A stretch of DNA of 25,694 nucleotides from a virus, in the IMG/VR virus record IMGVR_UViG_3300032086_000415, positions 1 through 25,694 of that record; one strand, written 5' to 3'. Below are positions 1-6,866 of the stretch, one piece after another. The notes beneath the pieces are model-generated. The model saw only the letters and a list, made by a program, of their open reading frames with translations. It had not been told where the DNA came from and made no database searches. The position numbers and the translations under genes were made by a program. Position 1 is the first letter of the stretch. Every line of letters starts with the position of its first letter.

Positions 1-499
1 TACTAGAACTACTGTAACCTGCAAAATCTGGATTATCATCTTTATCTTTATCATAGCCTGGAGGTCTAAAACTTGGAATACCAGCTGGTGTCATTTGACC
101 TGCACCACCTAATAATTTAAGTACGCCTGCTTCTTCAGGATTAATGTATGCTAACATTTCTCCTTCTGGCGCGGCTTCATTCAATGTTTTTGCGTTATCT
201 TTTAGCATGCTAGCTTGTGTCATATTTTCTATGTCTTCCATAGAAAAACCTTGTTGTAATAATTTAAGTATGGTTCTAAAATCTGAAGCATCTAGCTTTA
301 CTTCTTCCATGTTTTCCATGGCATCCTTCATAAAACCAGGCATTTCCTTTTCTTCTTCTGGTAATTTGTACATACCTCTAGTGCCCTTATTTATCATTTT
401 ATTGAGCAATGCTGCTGCTCCTTTAGGGGCTTCTTCGTTTCTCATTATTATATCTCCAGGGCTTACGGGGCCTGCTAGTTTATCCATACCTATAGCCAT
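1..499 (-). CDS. Partial hypothetical protein, probably virion-associated (runs off left edge)
   Basis: An uninterrupted reading frame starts at an ATG at 499 and is still open at base 1, giving about 166 residues of an incomplete protein that begins MAIGMDKLAGPVSPGD. The visible part is rich in Met, Glu and Lys, looks mostly helical (about residues 25-120), and then reaches a Gly/Pro stretch with LLGGAGQ, GIPSFRPPG and a Ser run. I do not recognise a domain. I recall similar N-termini, with an LLGGAG/GIPSF element, in long structural proteins of marine phages, but this is unverified. No Shine-Dalgarno sequence lies close to the ATG; a strong promoter candidate lies just upstream, so the mRNA may be nearly leaderless. 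The next in-frame Met is at codon 5. Confidence 0.75.
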   Translation of the reverse strand, partial: MAIGMDKLAGPVSPGDIIMRNEEAPKGAAALLNKMINKGTRGMYKLPEEEKEMPGFMKDAMENMEEVKLDASDFRTILKLLQQGFSMEDIENMTQASMLKDNAKTLNEAAPEGEMLAYINPEEAGVLKLLGGAGQMTPAGIPSFRPPGYDKDKDDNPDFAGYSSSS

Positions 500-507
500 A
501 TATGTAT

Positions 508-536
508 ATTATACTCCATTTTTATACGAATGTAAA
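508..536 (-). promoter_or_regulatory. Sigma70-like promoter candidate for the left-edge gene
   Basis: On the minus strand a -35 box TTTACA (536-531) is followed by exactly 17 bases and a perfect -10 box TATAAT (513-508). Transcription would start near 501, only 2-3 bases before the ATG at 499. The box pair lies in the gap after the stop codon at 545. Because the DNA is AT-rich, a chance match is possible, but near-consensus boxes with ideal spacing in an intergenic position are good evidence. Confidence 0.55.
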
Positions 537-553
537 GGGGGCAGCTACGCTCC
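533..553 (-). terminator. Imperfect GC-rich hairpin after the 122-aa gene
   Basis: The minus strand reads AAAGGAGC-GTA-GCTGCCCCCTTT, an interrupted stem (AGC with GCT, AAAGG with CCTTT, bulged Cs) that covers the stop codon at 545-547. The TGCCCCCT arm is shared with three other junction hairpins. It may be a weak terminator or a 3'-end stabiliser. Pairing is imperfect, so confidence is low. Confidence 0.3.
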
Positions 554-913
554 TTTTATACTATCGCTTATTTCCATGACAGAAACCAAGACATTTGCTG
601 GTTGTACTGAGGTATCTATCTTTAATATGTCAGCTGATTCCAATACAATCGGCCCATTGCCTGCAGCATCGACTGTCTTTTTAGTTGCGAAATCACTAGA
701 TGTAAAATGATTTATGGTCTGAGTTGCACTAGCGCTTGAGTCTGTTACTTTGACATCTACTGTGCCGCCTCCACCTGTGGTGTTATGAATTGTAAATGTT
801 TTGACTATGGCTGTAAACTGTATCAAAGTTGTAGAGGTTGGACAAGTATATATAGTCTGATCCGAACCTGTTGTTGTAACAGATTTTACTACGTTCTTAT
901 ACTGTATAGCCAT
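545..913 (-). CDS. Small beta-rich virion protein, distant relative of the 9027-9389 product
   Basis: A 122-residue protein starting MAIQYKNVVKSV. The ATG at 913 overlaps the stop of the upstream gene (TAATG), so I prefer it to a TTG at 928. The sequence is rich in Thr, Ser and Val, with alternating polar and hydrophobic residues typical of a beta sandwich. Its order of elements matches the protein at 9027-9389: a 'T-Cys-P/A' strand near the N-terminus (IYTCPTSTT), a central Ser/Thr/Asp strand pair, then 'LESADILKI' against 'LEEADIIKG'. A small structural protein, perhaps head- or tail-attached, is inferred from this likeness and from its place at the end of the structural block. No enzymatic motif is seen. 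Confidence 0.7.
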   Translation of the reverse strand: MAIQYKNVVKSVTTTGSDQTIYTCPTSTTLIQFTAIVKTFTIHNTTGGGGTVDVKVTDSSASATQTINHFTSSDFATKKTVDAAGNGPIVLESADILKIDTSVQPANVLVSVMEISDSIKGA

Positions 914-1101
914 TAGTTTAGAAACCAATTCATTGATCGTTGTTGATCTTGATCAGCGATCTTTACAGGTATCTCACCTTCTGAAGCATCGCGTAATCGT
1001 AGAATATTAATCAAAGCATCATATGTTCTAGCGAATACAGAATTTTTATTTCTTTCTTCGTATGATAACTCTGGGTATACTCCCTTACTAAATAAACTCA
1101 T
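913..1101 (-). CDS. Small hypothetical protein between virion genes
   Basis: A 62-residue protein beginning MSLFSKGVYPELSYEERNK. It overlaps its upstream neighbour by one base (TAATG at 1101) and its downstream neighbour by one base (TAATG at 913), so it is probably translated by coupling. It is charged and predicted mainly helical, with a central ARTYDALINILRLR segment and no signal peptide or membrane segment. I do not recognise a family. Its tight position between a large tail-type protein and a small beta-rich protein suggests a virion assembly role, which is an inference from context only. Confidence 0.7.
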   Translation of the reverse strand: MSLFSKGVYPELSYEERNKNSVFARTYDALINILRLRDASEGEIPVKIADQDQQRSMNWFLN

Positions 1102-2990
1102 TATCTTGTTCCGTCTGCCTGTCCTTCAGCTCTCCAAGTTCCAAGTCTCCAAGATGTGTCTGCTGCATCTGAAAAGTATTTAACTTGAAATGATCTGCCT
1201 CTAGAACGTAAATTTAATTTGGTAGTGGATGAAGTTAATGTAAAAGGTCCTTTGGTTGTTTCAGTTCCATTAGGATATCTTTTTGATTTCATCTGAAATT
1301 TAATTTGAGAACCTGAGAAGAAAGTGGTGTCTGGTATTATACGACTCATAAATATTAAGTTATCACCATTCTCATCGCCAGCAAAGAATCCAGTTTCTAC
1401 TGAAGCTTCTAGTGCTGATGTATTATCATTGACTCCGTTCTCATGCTCAAATACATTACCTGAAGAATCTGTAGCTAATGGGAACTCTTCTATATCAGAA
1501 TCTGTCCAAGCAGTTCTAACTAAAGAACCTATAGCCCAAGTATTATCCACGTAATTATAAATTACATAGTTTGTTATTTCTGTACTAGTTCCTGATGGAT
1601 AGAACCACCATACTTCTTGGAACTTAGTATTGACTGCGGCAAAAACTTTTTCTCTTTGTATGTTGTTTATATTATCAAACACTGTAGTTCTTACAGGACA
1701 TTCTAAAGTTTTAACTGCACCATCGTAAACATAAAAGTTATCTAGACCCATCCAGTATGCCAAACCTTCAACCATGCCAGGAGCTTTAGGTGCTAAAGAA
1801 CCTGATGCTTCACTGAGTTGTTGAAAAGAAAATGTAAATGGTGGACCCACAAATTGCATACTGTATAAATCCCTATCAGTCCAAACATACATTTGACCAC
1901 GACCTTTTGTAGCAGAAACTATTCTACTGCCTGTGCCTAATTTTTGTGAACCCGATGTATTAGTTATATCTGCGTTCCATGTAGATAAACTTTCTTGTGA
2001 AGAGAAACGAATTGTTGTTTCATCAAAATCTGTAGATCCTTGTGGGTTACAACCAAATACACAAATGTGTCTGTCTGGTGTAGATACTAACACTCTACCA
2101 GTTTTAGTTGGTATCTGTGTTGCGTCACCACTTAATGTATTAGTTACATAGTGTGCTAAAGTTACACCTCTGTAAGTAGAAGCTCCTGCCAAAAATGCAC
2201 TAATGTCAAAATAATATATGGTGTCTGTGCCATCTGCTGTAGAAGCTATTACGTCTTCACCAAAAGAATCAAATGACCATACTCTAGGTTCCAATACGAT
2301 ACCCGCTGCTATTGTTCTAGCTGTGCCCCATGTAGACAATGCGTAAGTTCCTGCACCCCAACCAAATCCTGTAGTAGCATCTGATGGTCCGTTGTTTGTT
2401 AAATATCTTACTGTGACTGTGCCACCACCTGATGTAGATCCTGATGAAGCTGTGCCTGATATACTACCTGTGCCCCCTGGAACTGCTGTTATGTTATAAC
2501 TGTTAGCTGTTAAAAATTCTACAAAATATTCACCAGCTGCAATTGTAACTCCGTCTGTAGTTCCTGATCCTACAGATTCTATTACTACTCTAGATTGAGG
2601 TGTTGTACTAGTCACTCCATGATTAGCATCTGTAACTGTGACAGTGCTACTACCTGTTGATCCTGTTGTAAAAGGATTTGACAGGGTTTGAGTATCTGTT
2701 CTAAAAGGTGTGATGTCATAAATAGCATCACCAAACTCCATGAAAACATGCGTACTTGTGCCGTAAAAATTAAATTTCTTACCAGTAGAATCTCGGTGAT
2801 TGAAGATAGATCTACATACTCCAGATAAAGTAGTGGAACTAAAAGCTTCTCTTTTTACCCAACCACCTATTTTTTCAGGAGCACCTTTTCTAAATCTTAT
2901 CTTGTCTGAATCAGTATATCTTAATCCTGCTTGATAATCCGTAATGTCTGTTACAACTCCCGCAGGAGCTGTTAGTTTGACCAAGGGCAT
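1101..2990 (-). CDS. Large tail/neck structural protein, P22 gp10-like in outline
   Basis: A 629-residue protein starting MPLVKLTAPAGVVTDITDY. The N-terminal 60 residues (ITDYQAGLRYTDSDKIRFR, then EKIGGW) match my memory of a conserved marine-phage structural family, often annotated as tail or phage stabilisation protein. The rest is Thr/Ser/Gly-rich with many short strands, including a low-complexity Gly/Ser/Thr stretch at about residues 105-200 and repeated aromatic WxxD-type segments (SLSTWNAD, YVWTDRDLY, EVWWFYPSG, YVDNTWAIG) that suggest a beta-propeller-like fold. P22 gp10 is a beta-rich tail-hub factor, so a similar role is plausible but unproven. It is preceded by a promoter/inverted-repeat region at 3009-3052, which suggests its own transcription start. 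The upstream GAAGG is a weak Shine-Dalgarno. Confidence 0.7.
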   Translation of the reverse strand: MPLVKLTAPAGVVTDITDYQAGLRYTDSDKIRFRKGAPEKIGGWVKREAFSSTTLSGVCRSIFNHRDSTGKKFNFYGTSTHVFMEFGDAIYDITPFRTDTQTLSNPFTTGSTGSSTVTVTDANHGVTSTTPQSRVVIESVGSGTTDGVTIAAGEYFVEFLTANSYNITAVPGGTGSISGTASSGSTSGGGTVTVRYLTNNGPSDATTGFGWGAGTYALSTWGTARTIAAGIVLEPRVWSFDSFGEDVIASTADGTDTIYYFDISAFLAGASTYRGVTLAHYVTNTLSGDATQIPTKTGRVLVSTPDRHICVFGCNPQGSTDFDETTIRFSSQESLSTWNADITNTSGSQKLGTGSRIVSATKGRGQMYVWTDRDLYSMQFVGPPFTFSFQQLSEASGSLAPKAPGMVEGLAYWMGLDNFYVYDGAVKTLECPVRTTVFDNINNIQREKVFAAVNTKFQEVWWFYPSGTSTEITNYVIYNYVDNTWAIGSLVRTAWTDSDIEEFPLATDSSGNVFEHENGVNDNTSALEASVETGFFAGDENGDNLIFMSRIIPDTTFFSGSQIKFQMKSKRYPNGTETTKGPFTLTSSTTKLNLRSRGRSFQVKYFSDAADTSWRLGTWRAEGQADGTR

Positions 2991-3008
2991 AGTTTTCCTT
3001 CGTTTAAA

Positions 3009-3029
3009 TAAATTAGCCCTTCTAATTTA
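3009..3029 (-). repeat. Inverted repeat at the promoter/start region (operator or terminator)
   Basis: An 8-bp perfect inverted repeat (AAAATTAG-type arms: minus strand TAAATTAG, loop AAGGG, CTAATTTA) covers the -10 box and the expected start of the promoter at 3024-3052. It could be an operator. It could also be a weak AT-rich terminator for the oxygenase cassette, although only a short T-poor tail (TTTAAACG) follows. Confidence 0.4.
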
Positions 3030-3052
3030 ACACGTTTTTACCTAATATTCAA
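3024..3052 (-). promoter_or_regulatory. Promoter candidate sharing the AACGTGTTA element
   Basis: The minus strand carries TTGAAT (3052-3047), a 17-base spacer ending AACGTGT, and TAAATT (3029-3024). The -35 box overlaps the TGA stop of the oxygenase gene above. The promoter before the Hsp20 gene has the same layout: TTGAAC, 17 bases ending AACGTGT, then TATACT. The nine bases AACGTGTTA are identical and sit at the same offset in both. The -10 match is only moderate, so the shared spacer element is the main argument. Confidence 0.5.
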
Positions 3053-3639
3053 GCCTTATCTACTGCAAAATTGTAAGCTAAAGTTATCCTAGATTTATCT
3101 AATTTGTGCTGTTCAACTGCATGGTGTATGTGACTTCTAAATATTAGCAGTTTTCCCTCAATAGATTCATGTGTAATATGTGCATACGGATCTTCTTTAT
3201 TGTATTTTAATTCTACCATATCCTCTACTGGGGATTTAAACCAGACTTTACTACCACCTTTTGGTGATTGTAAAAAGTATATAGCTGATAAAGCAGACCC
3301 TGTATGTATATGAAACTCTTGAAAATCTCCTTTGCCATACACATTAAACCAAGCATTCTCAGGTGCTACATTAGAACCTATGTAATTGCTGCCCATATAT
3401 TCTGCTACTTTACTAAATACCCATTGATGTAAATCTGCAAATGCTTCATCTTTTAATATATCGTAATCAGTATGTATGGTATTATAAGTCTTATTTGCTA
3501 GCCAACCTTCACCTCCAGGTTTAGTTTTTTCTTTTACTTCTAAACATCTTTTAACTAATTTATTTTTGATATTTTTATTATCTTTGTTAAGACTATAACC
3601 AATGCCTGTAGCAAAAAACTTCTCTGTTACTACTTGCAT
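3049..3639 (-). CDS. 2OG-Fe(II) oxygenase-type protein (HxH variant)
   Basis: A 196-residue protein beginning MQVVTEKFFATGIGYS. The C-terminal half has the layout of a double-stranded beta-helix dioxygenase of the small family often labelled 2OG-FeII_Oxy_5: an iron-binding H110-I-H112 after FQEF, the strand SAIYFLQSPKGGSKVWF, the distal histidine region IFRSHIHH (170-173) and R184 in SRITLAYNF as the likely 2-oxoglutarate anchor. In this family HxH can replace the usual HxD. The expected reaction is 2OG- and O2-dependent hydroxylation; the substrate is unknown. The start overlaps the previous gene by 10 bases. It is the last gene of the oxygenase/carbamoyltransferase cassette and is followed by a promoter candidate. 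Confidence 0.8.
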   Translation of the reverse strand: MQVVTEKFFATGIGYSLNKDNKNIKNKLVKRCLEVKEKTKPGGEGWLANKTYNTIHTDYDILKDEAFADLHQWVFSKVAEYMGSNYIGSNVAPENAWFNVYGKGDFQEFHIHTGSALSAIYFLQSPKGGSKVWFKSPVEDMVELKYNKEDPYAHITHESIEGKLLIFRSHIHHAVEQHKLDKSRITLAYNFAVDKA

Positions 3640-4088
3640 TTCATACCACCTACTGCTACTTTTTTATTTAGTTTAGATTGTAAACCCTCGTGTTGTATAT
3701 CTGCATCGAATACAACTAGTTTACCTCTTTTAGGTTTTGTAGTTATTACTTCATCATCTCTATAAAATACTGTGTCACCATCAGAATCATTTAGATAAAG
3801 TATAAATGATTTGTCTTCGTGTTCTTCATGGTTGTGACGATCTTGATAACCACCTTGAAAGTATTCTATTAAATGCATATGGTCAAAGTTATATTCTTCT
3901 AGTTGCAATTCTTTAACTAGCTTTGAATGCAATGTAGGATACAAAACATTGCCAGTTTGATATCCGTTTTGTGTTTTATTTTTTGCATTTCTTATTTCTA
4001 ATATTGGAGTTCGAGCTTTCCAATATTCTAATAAATCTAACAATTCATTAATTAGATCGTTGTTTTCTATACGTGTTACTTTAATCAT
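3630..4088 (-). CDS. Double-stranded beta-helix oxygenase-like protein, atypical ligands
   Basis: A 152-residue protein starting MIKVTRIENNDLINEL. It has the signature of a prolyl-4-hydroxylase-type fold: YFQGGYQDRHNHEEH (77-90), the strand SFILYLND with GDTVFYRDD, then RGKLVVFDADIQHEG with distal H133. The proximal metal motif reads H85-N-H87 rather than HxD. Where an arginine normally binds 2-oxoglutarate there are lysines (K142-K143 in NKKVAVGG). It could be an active variant, or a degenerate or regulatory partner of its neighbours. It overlaps the upstream gene by 8 bases and the downstream one by 10, so all four oxygenase-type genes appear co-translated. Confidence 0.7.
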   Translation of the reverse strand: MIKVTRIENNDLINELLDLLEYWKARTPILEIRNAKNKTQNGYQTGNVLYPTLHSKLVKELQLEEYNFDHMHLIEYFQGGYQDRHNHEEHEDKSFILYLNDSDGDTVFYRDDEVITTKPKRGKLVVFDADIQHEGLQSKLNKKVAVGGMKCK

Positions 4089-4689
4089 TTTTAAAATATT
4101 GAGGTAATCCTAAGAATGGTCTTGTATCATAAATATAATTTTTATCATCTGTAAAATGAAAAAATACTTGTGCACAATCATCTCCTTCAAAGGCATCTCT
4201 CCAGTGTTCTAATTCACAACCTCTGTACATTAGCATGTCTCCTGGATTTAAATTTACCTCTACCCCTTTCTTATTTTCTTTACCTGATGGTTCTAAATAA
4301 ATGGGCCACTCATCTCCTCCTATATTCATCGTTGTAGAAATTTTACACGATGGTCTATCTTTATGTCTTTTTAAGACATCCCCCTTTTTATATATTCTAT
4401 AATACGTGTAAGTAGAATACAAATTTAATTTACTTTCTTTTTCTAATATGGGTCTTATAGTTTTTTCTAATAACAAATCAAATATAGGATCACCATACAT
4501 ACCATATGTTTGAGGTACTTGCCTATCACCAAATGATCCATGATCTACACTAAAGTAAGTTATATATTTTTGTTCAAATTTAAATTTAGCAATGTTTCTT
4601 TGCAGTAACATATAATCATAAAGAAAGTTAGCAAACTTTGTATCTATTGCATTTGGTACAACTAAATAATTATCTTCTACAAAACTCAT
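4081..4689 (-). CDS. 2OG-Fe(II) oxygenase-type protein
   Basis: A 202-residue protein starting MSFVEDNYLVVPNAI. The ATG at 4689 overlaps the upstream stop (ATGA); an in-frame GTG at 4713 would add MVERKEFC but lies deeper in the previous gene, so I prefer 4689. The core is YYRIYKKGDVLKRHKD with H109-K-D111 as the HxD iron motif, followed by KISTTMNIGG, the strand WPIYLEP, a turn with LNPGDMLMY, and distal H162 in ELEHWRDAF. The arginine position appears to be taken by Q174 (CAQVFFHF), as in some phage members. I recall similar proteins in cyanophages. Hydroxylation of an unknown substrate is inferred. Confidence 0.78.
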   Translation of the reverse strand: MSFVEDNYLVVPNAIDTKFANFLYDYMLLQRNIAKFKFEQKYITYFSVDHGSFGDRQVPQTYGMYGDPIFDLLLEKTIRPILEKESKLNLYSTYTYYRIYKKGDVLKRHKDRPSCKISTTMNIGGDEWPIYLEPSGKENKKGVEVNLNPGDMLMYRGCELEHWRDAFEGDDCAQVFFHFTDDKNYIYDTRPFLGLPQYFKND

Positions 4690-5258
4690 ACAAAATTCTT
4701 TCCTCTCAACCACGCTACTGCTGAGTATCTAACCCCTTTGGTAACTGGCATAACTTTGTGCCATAGAAATGAAGGAAATACTACAAGGCTTCCTTTTGGT
4801 TTTATTTCTGAAACAGTTAACTCTTCTCCTGGTTTAACAACATTTGCGTTGCTTAACATAAAACTACCACCTTCGTATTCTGATGGATCACTTAAAGATA
4901 TTACAACTGATAACTTTCTAATTGTGTCACCATCTGAATTAAAATCATAATGCCAATCATAATGTTGTCCTGGTTTGTATTCTGTAAATTGGACTGCTTC
5001 AGATTTTTCGTACTGAAAGTTCCAACCAGCATTTTTGTTAGCTTCTGAAACAAATGGAAATATTAAACCATATAACCAATCTTCATCTATCCAAGAGATG
5101 TTTGAATTTCTAATTTCTAAATTTTGTTTAGCTGGGTCTGTATTGTCACCAGCTAATGCTACATCTAGCTTCTTATCTTTGCCTACTTTTATTATATCTT
5201 CACAAATATTGTTTGGCATGGCTTGATTAAAATACCAATAATTATAATTTAATATCAT
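4686..5258 (-). CDS. 2OG-Fe(II) dioxygenase, prolyl-4-hydroxylase superfamily
   Basis: A 190-residue protein starting MILNYNYWYFNQAMP. This is the most canonical oxygenase of the cassette: YKPGQHYDWHYDFN gives the HxD pair H103/D105, followed by KLSVVISLSDPSEYEGGSF, then GSLVVFPSFLWHKV with distal H167 and RYSAVAW with R177 as the 2-oxoglutarate-binding arginine. Length and order match P4Hc or PiuC-like enzymes, which hydroxylate with Fe(II), 2-oxoglutarate and O2. The start is behind a clear AAGGAG and overlaps the upstream carbamoyltransferase stop (ATGA). The substrate cannot be read from sequence; linkage to the carbamoyltransferase suggests that the new hydroxyl may be the carbamoyl acceptor. 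Confidence 0.88.
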   Translation of the reverse strand: MILNYNYWYFNQAMPNNICEDIIKVGKDKKLDVALAGDNTDPAKQNLEIRNSNISWIDEDWLYGLIFPFVSEANKNAGWNFQYEKSEAVQFTEYKPGQHYDWHYDFNSDGDTIRKLSVVISLSDPSEYEGGSFMLSNANVVKPGEELTVSEIKPKGSLVVFPSFLWHKVMPVTKGVRYSAVAWLRGKNFV

Positions 5259-5794
5259 ATTAACTCCTTACTTTCAGGCAGATATAAATAATCTATCGCA
5301 GATTGTTCAACTACATTCTTTGCATCTCTTAAAGTTTGTACAATAGGATAACCTGCCATATTGAATGAAGTATTAAATAATATTGGAATCTGTGTTAGGT
5401 TGTAAAATTCTTTTATTAAATCATAAAAGTTTTTATTTGTTTCTCTTTGCAGAGTTTGAACTCTACACGTACCATCTACATGTGTGATAGCTGGTATTAA
5501 AGATTGTTTAGATTTGATTACATCTACAGCATACATCATAAATGGTGACTCAGTTTGCTTACCTAAATCAAACCAATCTTTTGCGTACTCGTACAAAACT
5601 GTACCAGCAAATGGTCTAAACCATTCTCGTTTCTTTACTGTATTTACTTTGTCTTTACCATTAGGATTGGCTGGATTGTGTAATATACTTCTATTGCCTA
5701 ATGCTCTAGGACCTGATTCAGATGCTCCTTGAAACATAGCAATTATTTTATTATCTGCTAATAATTGTGCAACGTCTTTATGTGTTACGACCAT
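5255..5794 (-). CDS. Carbamoyltransferase C-terminal (YrdC-like) half, separate gene
   Basis: A 179-residue protein matching the C-terminal domain of NodU/TobZ/CmcH-type O-carbamoyltransferases. The signatures are FQGASESGPRALGNRSIL (21-38), WFRPFAG, ITHVDGTCRVQT (103-114) and LFNTSFN (139-145) before GYPIV. In TobZ this YrdC-like domain makes carbamoyladenylate from carbamoyl phosphate and ATP. Here it is encoded apart from the Kae1-like half: its ATG at 5794 lies 17 bases inside the upstream gene in another frame and has its own AGGAG about 10 bases upstream. The two halves together total about 540 residues, near the usual single-chain length, so a two-subunit enzyme is likely. A sequencing frameshift is less likely given the ribosome-binding site. 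Confidence 0.88.
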   Translation of the reverse strand: MVVTHKDVAQLLADNKIIAMFQGASESGPRALGNRSILHNPANPNGKDKVNTVKKREWFRPFAGTVLYEYAKDWFDLGKQTESPFMMYAVDVIKSKQSLIPAITHVDGTCRVQTLQRETNKNFYDLIKEFYNLTQIPILFNTSFNMAGYPIVQTLRDAKNVVEQSAIDYLYLPESKELI

Positions 5795-6866
5795 AGTATA
5801 TATTCTCCTGTTTTCTAATTGTCATATCTTTTGTCTCACCATGATATAACATCTTAGCTGCTCCCATTGAAGTTCCTGCATCGTTAGATAAAGGTTCTAT
5901 ATACAAAGAAACATCATCTGGTAACGATTTCATTATATCATAATTGGCTACGCAATTCAAGAAATAACCTCCACTCAAACAAACCTTTTTTGTCTTGGTT
6001 TTCTGTACCCAATCTAACACATATTTTTTTACATGCTTTTGAGTTTCTGTTTGTAAGGCATATGCAAAGTCTGCTCCAGCTTGAAAGTTATCTCTAGCTA
6101 AATCCATGTATGGATAATTTTTGTTATTAATAAACATTTTAGTTAGATTGTCATCTATATAAAAAAGTCTATTATTTAATTTACCATCTGTGTATATTGG
6201 CGGAACGCATTCATTAGGTTTGCCATAACTAGCCATACCCATAAGTTTACCAGCGTCCATATGTGCAAAGCCAAAAAATTCAGAGCTATGTCCAAATGCT
6301 TGAGCAGGACTCATGTGATTACTGACATGCATTCGACTATCTATATCTACTTTGCCTTTTATTTCTGTGGGATAACTTATGTGTTTTTCTAACAATTCAA
6401 AAGATGCTGGATAAGAACCTTGAAATACTGAAGTATGTTCTCTGCCATATACTCTTTGACCATCTAGTTTAAAGTAAACTTCTGAACCCATACCATCTAT
6501 AACTATACATAAAGCATCTTCAAAACCTGAATTGTAAAAACTGCAAGCAGCATGAAGTTGATGATGATGACTACTTAAGTCTGTAGTTTTGAATGGTTTG
6601 AATTTAAATGAGCGAGATAAATTATCTACAAGATGTGTAAATATATCTTTACCTTCCCAATAATCTATATCTTGTTTAGAGAAAGCTGCTATACCTAATC
6701 TGTCTATATGATCTACATACTTGGTTATTTCTAACATAGCATGTATAGGAAGACAGTCGTACTTTATTTTTGTTAATCTTTCGTTTTCTAAATGTAGTAA
6801 GACTTCACCATCTTTAACTAAACAGACAGAAGCGTTATGATTACGATTTATACCTAAGCAAATCAC
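5778..6866 (-). CDS. Carbamoyltransferase N-terminal (Kae1-like) half, NodU/TobZ family
   Basis: A 362-residue protein starting at a GTG (6866) that overlaps the upstream stop (GTGA). Motifs are GINRNHNAS (5-13), LENERLTKIK (26-35), the metal-binding SHHHQLHAACSFY with H101/H105 as the HxxxH pair, VIDGMGSE (122-129), GMASYGKP (210-217), LSGGYFLNCVAN (297-308) and EPLSNDAGTSMGAA (324-337), where D329 completes the metal site. In TobZ this ASKHA/Kae1-like domain transfers the carbamoyl group from carbamoyladenylate to a hydroxyl. The chain ends at residue 362, just where the linker to the YrdC-like domain would begin; that domain is the next gene. The acceptor is unknown. Confidence 0.9.
   Translation of the reverse strand: MICLGINRNHNASVCLVKDGEVLLHLENERLTKIKYDCLPIHAMLEITKYVDHIDRLGIAAFSKQDIDYWEGKDIFTHLVDNLSRSFKFKPFKTTDLSSHHHQLHAACSFYNSGFEDALCIVIDGMGSEVYFKLDGQRVYGREHTSVFQGSYPASFELLEKHISYPTEIKGKVDIDSRMHVSNHMSPAQAFGHSSEFFGFAHMDAGKLMGMASYGKPNECVPPIYTDGKLNNRLFYIDDNLTKMFINNKNYPYMDLARDNFQAGADFAYALQTETQKHVKKYVLDWVQKTKTKKVCLSGGYFLNCVANYDIMKSLPDDVSLYIEPLSNDAGTSMGAAKMLYHGETKDMTIRKQENIYYGRNT

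Noticed and set aside
144-710. Plus-strand 188-residue open frame
   Set aside because: It is antisense to the left-edge gene and to the small beta-rich gene. Its composition is that of a shadow frame, and no ribosome site or neighbour supports it.
545-928. Longer start (TTG) for the small beta-rich protein
   Set aside because: The ATG at 913 forms a TAATG overlap with the upstream stop, like many other junctions here, and gives a familiar MAI- start.
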